A stretch of DNA of 47,966 nt from Deltaproteobacteria bacterium (GTDB taxonomy: Bacteria > Desulfobacterota_D > UBA1144 > Nemesobacterales > JAJCZQ01). The DNA lies in assembly GCA_029262335.1 (NCBI GenBank), contig JAJCZQ010000005.1, forward strand, positions 1 to 47,966. Reading direction: 5' to 3'. Shown one piece after another: positions 1 through 6,059 of the stretch. Each line of letters begins with the position of its first letter. The stretch's first letter is position 1. A program made the translations under genes and the position numbers. Below the pieces are notes generated by a model that was not told where the DNA came from, searched no databases, and saw only the letters and a program-made list of their open reading frames with translations.

Positions 1-234
1 TCAAAAAACGACCCTATTCTTGAAAACTCAAGAACAATTCAGTTTGTAATAAATTCTACAGAGTTTAGTCAGCCACTTATTGGTTTTACTCGTGTCCTTG
101 TAACGGATAATGGACAGGGCTGTACACTGGCTAATCCTGGAGCAAGAAGTTTCGGAACACTTGCAGTGTTTGCACTTATTCCGGGGCTGGTTCTTCTAAG
201 GATATTCAGAAGGAGAATGAGCAGGAAAGATTAG
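1..234 (+). CDS. C-terminal fragment of a surface protein with a MYXO/JDVT-CTERM-like anchor (5' truncated)
   Basis: The reading frame is open from the window edge to a TAG at 232-234, giving the last 77 residues. The tail has the layout of a C-terminal sorting signal: a Gly-Cys pair (GQGCTLANPGARS), then about 16 hydrophobic residues, then a basic end (RIFRRRMSRKD). Glycine-cysteine followed by one membrane helix and an Arg cluster is typical of MYXO-CTERM and JDVT-CTERM proteins, which are cleaved and surface-anchored by dedicated membrane proteases. The upstream residues look like an extracellular beta-rich domain. The N-terminal part and therefore the function lie outside the window. The sorting class is inferred; it could be a plain C-terminal membrane anchor. 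Confidence 0.6.
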   Translation, partial: SKNDPILENSRTIQFVINSTEFSQPLIGFTRVLVTDNGQGCTLANPGARSFGTLAVFALIPGLVLLRIFRRRMSRKD

Positions 235-271
235 ATCTCTTACTTTGTTCGAGATGACATAAGAAAATAAA

Positions 272-344
272 GTCATCGCGAGCCGAAGGCGCGGCGATCC
301 CATGAAAACCTGAGATTGCTTCGTCACCAGTCTCTCGCAATGAC
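272..344. repeat. MITE-like imperfect palindrome (GTCATYGCGAG ... CTCGCAATGAC)
   Basis: The ends are GTCATCGCGAG (272-282) and CTCGCAATGAC (334-344), inverted with one mismatch. Inside, GGCGATC and GAGATTGCTTCG form a second imperfect pair. The same end sequence with a GAGATTGCTTCG core is a palindromic intergenic repeat I recognise from many environmental bacterial genomes. It encodes nothing and lies between a stop codon and a terminator. Confidence 0.6.
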
Positions 345-360
345 AGATTGATAAATTAAA

Positions 361-396
361 GGGCTTGTAGGCTTAACCGCTTGCAGGCCCTTTTCT
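361..396 (+). terminator. Rho-independent terminator
   Basis: GGGCTTGTAG (361-370) pairs with CTTGCAGGCCC (380-390), with some G-U pairs, and a T-run follows. It most likely ends transcription of the truncated surface-protein gene at the left edge. Confidence 0.7.
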
Positions 397-424
397 AATA
401 TAAAAACTTTTTTTTAAAGCCTTC

Positions 425-453
425 TTGACATATTTTTAGGATAGTGCTATTAT
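425..453 (+). promoter_or_regulatory. Sigma-70-type promoter of the TetR gene
   Basis: TTGACA (425-430), a 17-bp spacer and TATTAT (448-453) form a near-consensus promoter 31 bp upstream of the TetR start codon. Confidence 0.75.
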
Positions 454-454
454 T

Positions 455-470
455 TTACCAACTGGTCAAC
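455..470. promoter_or_regulatory. Candidate TetR-family operator (autoregulation)
   Basis: TTACCAACTGGTCAAC is an imperfect palindrome placed directly after the -10 box. Its 9-mer ACTGGTCAA recurs at 1124-1132 before the sigma-factor gene. Position over the transcription start fits repression by the adjacent TetR protein. The assignment is inferred from position, symmetry and recurrence. Confidence 0.5.
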
Positions 471-483
471 TAAAGGAAAAAAA

Positions 484-1095
484 ATGGGCAGAACAAGCGA
501 AGCAAAAGATAAATTAATAAACAGTGCAATAGACCTGATAAGTAACAGAAGCTACTCATCTGTTGGTGTTCAGGAGCTTTGTGACAATGCAGGAGTAAAG
601 AAAGGGAGCTTTTATCACTTCTTTGACTCCAAAAAAGAGCTTACCATTGTTTCTTTAAGGGCCATGTGGGATTTTTACAGAGAAAACTGCATAATTCCCT
701 TAATAGAGTCCGATTTAAGCCTTGAGGACAAGTTTGACTCACTTTTACATAAATCATATGAGATGAGTGTAAATTCCAAGGAATGCAACGGATGTTTGTC
801 AGGATGCCCGTTTGGCAACCTTGCCCTGGAACTAAGCACACAGGAAGAAGAAATAAGATTAGTGATAGAAAATATTTTCAGAGAATGGATAGAATGTTTT
901 GAAAAAATTATAAATAAATCAGTTGAAAGGGGAGAGTTGCCCATAGATACAAACAGTTATGCAACAGCACAAAGCATAATTGCTTATATGGAAGGACTTT
1001 CACTGATGGGAAAAACGTTTAATGACCCGGAGATAGTAAAGAACCTGGGGTGTGTAGTAAGAAATTTATCAATATGTAGTTGTAAAGAAGTCTAA
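484..1095 (+). CDS. TetR/AcrR family transcriptional regulator
   Basis: This 203-residue protein has the TetR fold layout. A DNA-binding helix-turn-helix spans about residues 8-54, with the family signature GVKKGSFYHFFDSKKEL. The C-terminal ligand domain contains the GCPFGNLALE motif shared by AcuR/YxaF-like TetR proteins. The Cys cluster CNGCLSGC at about 101-108 is notable and could sense thiol-reactive compounds or metal. AAAGGAAAAAAA precedes the ATG, and a strong promoter with an operator-like palindrome lies directly upstream, so autorepression is likely. The ECF sigma gene begins 55 bp downstream and carries the same operator motif, so both are probably controlled together. The inducer is unknown. 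Confidence 0.9.
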   Translation: MGRTSEAKDKLINSAIDLISNRSYSSVGVQELCDNAGVKKGSFYHFFDSKKELTIVSLRAMWDFYRENCIIPLIESDLSLEDKFDSLLHKSYEMSVNSKECNGCLSGCPFGNLALELSTQEEEIRLVIENIFREWIECFEKIINKSVERGELPIDTNSYATAQSIIAYMEGLSLMGKTFNDPEIVKNLGCVVRNLSICSCKEV

Positions 1096-1105
1096 AATAT
1101 ATTTT

Positions 1106-1134
1106 TTGACGTATATATAGATGACTGGTCAAAT
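1106..1134 (+). promoter_or_regulatory. Candidate promoter with second TetR-type operator before the sigma-factor gene
   Basis: TTGACG (1106-1111) with a 17-bp spacer to TCAAAT (1129-1134) is a weak promoter match. ACTGGTCAA (1124-1132) repeats the motif found at 461-469 and would overlap the -10 region. A TATATATA run at 1112-1119 is an alternative -10. Confidence 0.4.
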
Positions 1135-1150
1135 AACAGGAGGTTTAGTC

Positions 1151-1834
1151 ATGTCAGATAACACAATGAATTGCAGGGAAGTAGTGGATAAAGTAAAAAG
1201 AGACGGAATGCTTCATTCTCTCGAACTCAACTACTATAAGTGCCTGAGCGATGAAGAGCTTGTTCAAATGTATGTAAATGATTCCCTTGAGGGAGCATTT
1301 AACGAACTGGTAGACAGGCATGGCGACAAGATCTTCAGAACGGCCTACAGAATTACCGGTGATATGACTGCGGCTGAAGAAGTGCTGCAGAACGTATTTA
1401 TCATCCTGGTACAGAGCCTTAAAAGTTTCAGAAATGATTCTAAGTTCACAACATGGCTGTATAAAGTTGCGATGAACACAAGCTTTATGTACCTGCGCTC
1501 AAAGAAGAAAGTAAACGATAATGAAATGAAGATTGAAGACCTGACACGTTTTGATGAATCAGGAAATTTACAGGATGTGTTCTTAAAAGACTGGAGCAAT
1601 GTGCCTGAAGACAAGATTCTTGGTAAAGAGGCAAATACAAAGCTGCAGGACGCAATTGATGAACTGCCTGAAAAATACAAAACAGTTTTTCAGCTTAAAG
1701 ATGTGGAAGGGCTTTCAAACCAGGAAGTTGCAGAAGTACTAGATCTTTCACTGCCCGCAGTAAAGTCCAGGGCACTGAGGGCAAGGCTGTTCCTGAGAGA
1801 AAGGCTTACTGATTACTACCAGGAATATATTTAA
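1151..1834 (+). CDS. ECF-type RNA polymerase sigma factor (RpoE-like)
   Basis: This is a sigma-70 family protein of about 227 residues. Region 2 spans about residues 37-105 and includes the core-binding/-10 recognition segment around GDMTAAEEVLQNVF. Region 4 spans about 165-220 and contains the -35-binding helix-turn-helix (LSNQEVAEVLDLSLPAVKSR). The ATG at 1151 is preferred over one 30 bp upstream because AGGAGG lies at 1138-1143. The N-terminal extension of about 36 residues before region 2 is longer than in minimal ECF factors. No anti-sigma gene follows; the next gene is on the opposite strand. Control may instead come through the neighbouring TetR regulator, whose putative operator sits in the promoter. 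Confidence 0.88.
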   Translation: MSDNTMNCREVVDKVKRDGMLHSLELNYYKCLSDEELVQMYVNDSLEGAFNELVDRHGDKIFRTAYRITGDMTAAEEVLQNVFIILVQSLKSFRNDSKFTTWLYKVAMNTSFMYLRSKKKVNDNEMKIEDLTRFDESGNLQDVFLKDWSNVPEDKILGKEANTKLQDAIDELPEKYKTVFQLKDVEGLSNQEVAEVLDLSLPAVKSRALRARLFLRERLTDYYQEYI

Positions 1835-1856
1835 AATAAATATACGGCAATGGCAG

Positions 1857-2177
1857 TTATTCTGAGGCTGAATTAATCAAAGTCTCAAGCTCGCCATTGT
1901 CGTTCATTTCTATACAGATATCACAGCCACCTACAAACTGCCCCTTGATATAGAGCTGAGGTATTGTCGGCCAGTTTGAAAAATCTTTTATTCCCTGCCT
2001 TATTTCAGGGTCAAGAAGTACATCAATCGTTTCATACTCTTTGTTATAACTGTTCAGAATTTCAACAACTCTTGCAGAAAAACCACACATGGGCATATCC
2101 CTGGAGCCTTTCATAAATAAAAGTACATTATTGCTTTCTATCTGGTTTTTAATTTTTTCACTTACATTATCTGACAT
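1857..2177 (-). CDS. grxD: Monothiol glutaredoxin, Grx4/GrxD type
   Basis: This 106-residue protein carries the class II monothiol glutaredoxin site CGFS at about 31-34 within MPMCGFSARVV. It also has the glutathione-binding stretches WPTIPQLYIKG and GGCDI. Such proteins bind a bridging [2Fe-2S] cluster with glutathione and pass it to apo-proteins; they are poor classical thiol reductases. The start at 2177 is chosen over one at 2198 because AGGAGC lies just upstream. The BolA gene ends one base before this start, so the two are translationally coupled. Grx4-BolA heterocomplexes are an established Fe-S trafficking partnership. Confidence 0.93.
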   Translation of the reverse strand: MSDNVSEKIKNQIESNNVLLFMKGSRDMPMCGFSARVVEILNSYNKEYETIDVLLDPEIRQGIKDFSNWPTIPQLYIKGQFVGGCDICIEMNDNGELETLINSASE

Positions 2178-2178
2178 G

Positions 2179-2427
2179 TTAAGCTCCTTTTTGCACAATA
2201 TTTTCCCACTGACTGGGTGTATAGGTTTTCATTGAAAGTGCGTGGATTGCTTCCTTCATAGCATCACCAAGTGCACTGTAGACAAGTTTATGCCGGTCTA
2301 TCAGCATTTTATCTTCAAATTCGTTTGATACAATAATAGCTTCGAAATGTGTGCCATCTCCTACAACATTTACAAAGGTTGTGGCCAGGCCATTTTCGAT
2401 TAAAGATTTAATTTCATCTGTGTTCAT
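2179..2427 (-). CDS. bolA: BolA/IbaG family protein
   Basis: The 82 residues match the whole BolA fold. The conserved RHKLVYSAL segment contains the His that helps ligate a bridging iron-sulphur cluster, and GDAMKEAIHALSMKTYTP forms the C-terminal part. It is the first gene of a two-gene operon with the monothiol glutaredoxin. There is no Shine-Dalgarno sequence before the ATG. Instead a consensus-like promoter (TTGAAA-16 bp-TATAAT) ends 7 nt upstream, implying a leaderless or nearly leaderless message. Confidence 0.9.
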   Translation of the reverse strand: MNTDEIKSLIENGLATTFVNVVGDGTHFEAIIVSNEFEDKMLIDRHKLVYSALGDAMKEAIHALSMKTYTPSQWENIVQKGA

Positions 2428-2434
2428 ATGTGAT

Positions 2435-2462
2435 ATTATATATCCACAATTTCTGCTTTCAA
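2435..2462 (-). promoter_or_regulatory. Sigma-70 promoter of bolA-grxD, predicted leaderless
   Basis: On the minus strand TTGAAA (2457-2462), a 16-bp spacer and TATAAT (2435-2440) are followed by 7 nt and then the ATG at 2427. The expected start of transcription falls on or next to the start codon. Confidence 0.65.
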
Positions 2463-2477
2463 GGAAAGTAAGATTTA

Positions 2478-2693
2478 ATGCTCAGGCTTATATTATCTAT
2501 AATTTTACTTGTTTCAATTTTTATATATGCACTGCTTTATACCAAATCTTCTTTGTTAAAGCGTAATGAAAACAGTGTATCGCTGATAGAAATGGGAAAA
2601 ACAATGAAAGATCTTAAGAAAAATAATTCAGAAAGAAAGAAAACTATTAAAGAGAATGAAAAAATTCTGGAGGGTATAAATGAAAAAAATTAA
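2478..2693 (+). CDS. Small single-pass membrane protein with coiled-coil tail
   Basis: The 71-residue product has an N-terminal hydrophobic helix (about residues 2-22). A highly charged Lys/Glu-rich segment of about 45 residues follows and is predicted to be helical. I do not recognise the family. An AAGGAAAG stretch precedes the ATG. The reading frame overlaps the start of the CBS-domain gene by 14 bp, which suggests coupled translation and supports it being real. It could act as a membrane-tethered partner of the CBS protein, but that is only inferred from the overlap. Confidence 0.55.
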   Translation: MLRLILSIILLVSIFIYALLYTKSSLLKRNENSVSLIEMGKTMKDLKKNNSERKKTIKENEKILEGINEKN

Positions 2694-3129
2694 AGATATT
2701 ATGGTTTCATCCGTACATACTGCAAATGAAAATGAAACTCTAAATGAAGTTGCAGTTAAAATGCTCGAAAAGAATGTAGGCTGTCTCCCGGTACTCGATG
2801 ACGAGGGAAAACTTGTGGGGTTTTTATCAGAAACCGATTTTGCCGGAAAAGAAAAACTGATACCATTTTCAAGGAACCATGCCCCGCAGCTTTTTGGCAA
2901 ATGGCTGAATGAAGGCGGAATAGAAGAGATGTATAAAAATGCAAAAACAATAAAAGTAAAAGAGATTATGTCTACTCCTCCAATTTCTATAGGACAGGAT
3001 GAAAAGATTACTGATCTGATAGAAAAAATTATGAAATACAACATTCACAGGATTCCGGTTGTGAATGGTGAAGAGCTCGTTGGAATTGTTTCAAGAAGGG
3101 ATTTATTAAAACTCCTTATTTCTCAGTAA
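2680..3129 (+). CDS. CBS-domain pair protein
   Basis: The 149 residues form a stand-alone pair of CBS motifs. The first is about residues 3-60 ([10 protein letters not shown] ... [20 protein letters not shown]). The second is about 88-147 ([10 protein letters not shown] ... [21 protein letters not shown]). CBS pairs bind adenosine nucleotides and act as energy-sensing regulatory modules. No catalytic domain is attached, so the partner must be separate. GGAGGG lies 8 bp before the ATG. It overlaps the small membrane-protein gene upstream and is followed after 10 bp by the release-factor-like gene, forming a probable three-gene operon. Confidence 0.88.
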   Translation: MKKIKDIMVSSVHTANENETLNEVAVKMLEKNVGCLPVLDDEGKLVGFLSETDFAGKEKLIPFSRNHAPQLFGKWLNEGGIEEMYKNAKTIKVKEIMSTPPISIGQDEKITDLIEKIMKYNIHRIPVVNGEELVGIVSRRDLLKLLISQ

Positions 3130-3139
3130 AAGATCCTAC

Positions 3140-3514
3140 ATGGGTAAATTTAATGTTAGTCCGGGAAAGGAAAATGCTCTTCTTAAGAAAATGGACGAAC
3201 TTGGTGTGTTTGAAAAAGACCTCACTGAAACTTTTGTCAGGTCCGGTGGAAAGGGAGGCCAAAACGTAAATAAAAACAGTACTTGTGTAAACATTAAGCA
3301 TATACCTACCGGTATTACAGTAAAATACGACAAAGAAAGATCACAGCTTCTAAACAGGTTTTTTGCAAGAAGGGAACTCTTAAACAGAATTGAAGAAGTT
3401 AACACAGGTGTTTGTTCAGCTGAGCAAATTAAGAGTGAAAAAATTAGAAAGCAAAAAGCCCGCCGTAAAAGAAAAACCCTTAATAAAATTACTACGACTA
3501 AATCTGGTCTCTAA
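3140..3514 (+). CDS. Short class I release-factor-like protein (ArfB/mtRF-R type, GGQ domain)
   Basis: This 124-residue protein consists essentially of the catalytic domain of class I peptide-chain release factors. The GGQ motif that triggers peptidyl-tRNA hydrolysis is at about 39-41 ([12 protein letters not shown]). The codon-recognition domains of RF1/RF2 are absent. A Lys/Arg-rich C-terminal tail ([14 protein letters not shown]) resembles the tail by which ArfB enters the mRNA channel of stalled ribosomes. It probably rescues stalled ribosomes. It is shorter than Escherichia coli ArfB (140 residues) and could belong to the related C12orf65-like group. Confidence 0.85.
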   Translation: MGKFNVSPGKENALLKKMDELGVFEKDLTETFVRSGGKGGQNVNKNSTCVNIKHIPTGITVKYDKERSQLLNRFFARRELLNRIEEVNTGVCSAEQIKSEKIRKQKARRKRKTLNKITTTKSGL

Positions 3515-3680
3515 AAATTACAATTATTATTCACTGTAACATTTCTTTCCCAATTGACAATAATTGTAACTCTGCGCAGTTTGATAATCAAAAATTACTA
3601 GTTGGCCAATAACTTCATAATTAATAAATATTCAGTAATACAGGATAGTTATGACATTATTGCCTTAAAATCTATATAGT

Positions 3681-3697
3681 TGGTATGTAATTTGCAA
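3681..3697 (+). promoter_or_regulatory. Sigma-54 (RpoN) promoter before the stand-alone receiver gene
   Basis: TGGTATGTAATTTGCAA matches the -24/-12 consensus TGGCACG-N4-TTGCA, with the invariant GG and GC exactly 10 bp apart. It lies 42 bp upstream of the ATG at 3740. The rest of the 225-bp gap (3515-3739) is AT-rich and shows no other clear element. Confidence 0.72.
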
Positions 3698-3739
3698 TAA
3701 ATTGTAATATAGATGAATTAGTCTCAAAAGGAGAATACA

Positions 3740-4186
3740 ATGCCAAGGATGCTAGTTATTGAAGATGAAGAACTCTTAAGAAATTTATACAGCGAACTTC
3801 TTGAAATGAAGGGTTTCCATGTTGAGACAGCAGTTGATGGTAAAACTGCATTAGAAAATCTGAATGATACAAGAAAACCTGATCTTATACTGCTTGATAT
3901 AAATATGCCTGAAATGGATGGGATTGAATTTTTAAAGATAATTAAGAGTAATGTCAAATTAAAAAGAATCCCTGTTATTCTCATTACCGGAGTAATACAG
4001 GTCGAAAAAATCAGTGCAGGACTTGATCTTGGTGCAGTTGGTTATATTGAGAAAGCTAATTCACCAGTAGAAGTAATGAGTAAGATCGAGATGATTCTGG
4101 GTGCAGTCCTCAATATACCAGTTAAAAGAAATGAAATGAATGTAGGCCCAAAAAAAATGGGTGACCTAGAGCTTCAGTCCCTTTAA
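3740..4186 (+). CDS. Stand-alone response-regulator receiver protein (CheY-like)
   Basis: The 148-residue product is a receiver domain (about residues 3-122) with a short tail of about 25 residues. The acidic pocket is E8/D9, the phospho-acceptor is D53 (LLDINMPEMDG), the switch Thr is T83 (LITG) and the conserved Lys is K105. That Lys is followed by Ala rather than the usual Pro. There is no DNA-binding or enzymatic output domain, so it should act as a phosphotransfer or protein-interaction element. AAGGAG precedes the ATG. A sigma-54 promoter upstream matches the one driving the large histidine kinase, suggesting shared control. Confidence 0.88.
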   Translation: MPRMLVIEDEELLRNLYSELLEMKGFHVETAVDGKTALENLNDTRKPDLILLDINMPEMDGIEFLKIIKSNVKLKRIPVILITGVIQVEKISAGLDLGAVGYIEKANSPVEVMSKIEMILGAVLNIPVKRNEMNVGPKKMGDLELQSL

Positions 4187-4209
4187 TTAAAGACCACAAT
4201 TAAAAATTA

Positions 4210-4758
4210 TTAATCGTTGTATGGATCGTTAGGCTGGAAAATAACTTTATAGGTTTTCTGACTTAGTTTCCCAAAATAGTTCCTGGCAGAAACATATAAC
4301 TCACCTTCAGCATTAAGGAATAGTTCGTCTCTGTCACACTGGTCTCTTAGGTAAATAAGCCTGAAATTGTGTGATGCAAGCCTTTCGGTATCAACATCAG
4401 TCCTTTTTAACAAACCCGGAACATTTTTGTTTGAAGACCACTCGCCAGCACCGGAATATACTTTTCTGTCTTCTCTGTCAAGACAAGTATATGTAAGAGC
4501 TGTACCGACACTAACGTGTTTTACACCGGACTCTTCGTCAACTGCAGAACCAATTAACTGAATATTTTGTGAAAGTTGCATATTAATTACAATGGGTTCA
4601 TCCTCAGGTGTTGTTACAGGAACCTGGTTGACAAGTAATACAACCTCTGGAGGTGTAGGGTCTGAATCAGCAGTCAAGTCTACCGTCTTTACGCAGGAAG
4701 TTGAAAGTAGAATTGCAATAAATGCTACAAATACAGTAATTTTGTTTTTTGTGCCCAT
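4210..4758 (-). CDS. Predicted lipoprotein of unknown function
   Basis: This 182-residue protein starts with a lipoprotein signal peptide ending in a lipobox-like LLSTSC at about residues 17-22, so it should be lipid-anchored after cleavage at Cys22. The mature part opens with an Asp/Pro-rich stretch (TADSDPTPPE). A segment that could be an immunoglobulin-like beta-sandwich follows, with phrases such as GSAVDEESGVKHVSV. That wording is common in domains describing bodily structure of surface proteins, but no family is identified. GAGGAG lies 6-8 bp before the start. The gene converges on the receiver gene and stands alone. Confidence 0.75.
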   Translation of the reverse strand: MGTKNKITVFVAFIAILLSTSCVKTVDLTADSDPTPPEVVLLVNQVPVTTPEDEPIVINMQLSQNIQLIGSAVDEESGVKHVSVGTALTYTCLDREDRKVYSGAGEWSSNKNVPGLLKRTDVDTERLASHNFRLIYLRDQCDRDELFLNAEGELYVSARNYFGKLSQKTYKVIFQPNDPYND

Positions 4759-4912
4759 TAATAATCTCCTCTAAAAGGTCTAAATCATGAAAGTATTTAA
4801 ACTTCCACCCTATTATAAAACTACTATTTTCGATAAATGTCAAGTACCGGATAATGATTATTGATTAAGAATTTTCATGAAATTTATAGACAATGTTAAC
4901 TATAATTTTGTT

Positions 4913-4940
4913 TTGATGTTATTTTAATAAAAAATAAAAT
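4913..4940 (+). promoter_or_regulatory. Candidate promoter, predicted leaderless
   Basis: TTGATG (4913-4918), a 16-bp spacer and TAAAAT (4935-4940) end 6 nt before the ATG at 4947, and no Shine-Dalgarno sequence is present. Confidence 0.5.
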
Positions 4941-4946
4941 ACAAAT

Positions 4947-5681
4947 ATGACTATTAATAGAGAATTACTTTTACCTTTAATTTTACTGATTCTGCTTGGA
5001 GCAGCGTGCCTTTATCTTCCGGTTAAGTATTTTGGAGACTACAGGTACTACAGTGAACTCGATAGTTCCGGTATAAAAACTGACGGGACAATAATAAACA
5101 GGGGAATATTGCTTGATGGGAAATTTACTTCTACAGACAAAACCGAACCTTCTGACAGGCAACTGTTTAAAATTGAATACTATTCTATAAACACTGAAAA
5201 AAGAGTATGTGATCTGTCAGTTTCAAAAAAAGTATTTGATACCCATCCTCTAAACGACAGATTAGAGATTTTATATCTTGAATCTGATAACAAAAAATGT
5301 TTTATACCTGAAAATGTGCACAGCATGTACCTCCTGAGTCTGATTTTAAACTGTTTTGGCTTTTTGTTTATTTTAATTTTTATTGCTTTTGCTTTTTTTA
5401 TTTATAATTCATTTAAGAAAAGAAAGAATCCTGTAAATTTGAGTTCTGAATTTTTATCTCCGGGAGAGAATATCTTATGCCCAGAATGCGGGAATGTAAT
5501 GGTTGAGGGTTATATTCCGGGAGTTGGCGGAATAAACTGGAGGGAGAGAAACGAACCGGTAGGACTGCCAAACATGATTACAGGACTTCCCGGAACAATT
5601 TTTTGGAGAAAAAGGCCAATACTTCATGCATTTAACTGTAAACAATGCGCTGTAGTTACTTTTAAATACAAAAAAAAATAG
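4947..5681 (+). CDS. Membrane protein with DUF3592-like domain and C-terminal zinc ribbon
   Basis: The 244-residue protein has two hydrophobic helices, about residues 8-27 and 127-153. The domain between them resembles DUF3592, with a turn like KTDGTIINRG and a later LEILYLESDNKK. After the second helix the cytoplasmic tail carries paired cysteines: CPECG at about 178-182 and CKQC at about 233-236. These look like a zinc ribbon of the type fused to small membrane proteins. There is no Shine-Dalgarno sequence; a -10 box lies 6 nt upstream. Function is unknown. Confidence 0.75.
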   Translation: MTINRELLLPLILLILLGAACLYLPVKYFGDYRYYSELDSSGIKTDGTIINRGILLDGKFTSTDKTEPSDRQLFKIEYYSINTEKRVCDLSVSKKVFDTHPLNDRLEILYLESDNKKCFIPENVHSMYLLSLILNCFGFLFILIFIAFAFFIYNSFKKRKNPVNLSSEFLSPGENILCPECGNVMVEGYIPGVGGINWRERNEPVGLPNMITGLPGTIFWRKRPILHAFNCKQCAVVTFKYKKK

Positions 5682-5923
5682 ATCCGCATAAATTTCTTAT
5701 CCTGCCACATTTGTCTGAATTCTTTAATAATTTTATCAAATTTAATACAAATCCTAAAATATATGTCATTTTTTGTAAGATTTTGTCTATTGTGAATTAA
5801 TTTGCCCTGTCCTTCTTTAAAATATTGATAATCATTTTTATATTTTGGGCTTAAAATATATATATTAATGAATTTTTTTCATAAATATGCCAATGGTTTA
5901 TATTCATTCAATTATAATTTTGA

Positions 5924-5940
5924 TGGCATATTAATTGCAC
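5924..5940 (+). promoter_or_regulatory. Sigma-54 (RpoN) promoter of the four-GAF histidine kinase operon
   Basis: TGGCATATTAATTGCAC keeps the TGGCA and TTGCA blocks with GG and GC 10 bp apart, a strong match. It lies 120 bp upstream of the ATG at 6060. The 378-bp gap (5682-6059) contains nothing else clear: it is very AT-rich, with no open reading frame worth calling. Activator sites for an enhancer-binding protein could lie in the upstream half. Confidence 0.75.
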
Positions 5941-6059
5941 TATTTAATTAATAATTATGAAAATGGGTGGAAGGGGACTTTTATTTTTAATTCTAAGGTA
6001 AGTCCTGACTAAAAAAGAAATTTTTAAATTTTGATTTAGAAATTAACGGGATTGTGTAA

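Noticed and set aside
1121-1150. Ten-residue longer start of the ECF sigma factor
   Set aside because: The ATG at 1121 overlaps the operator-like motif and has no Shine-Dalgarno sequence, whereas the ATG at 1151 follows AGGAGG.
5682-6059. Possible small gene in the 378-bp gap before the four-GAF kinase
   Set aside because: The gap is AT-rich with frequent stops in all frames; only the sigma-54 promoter is supported.
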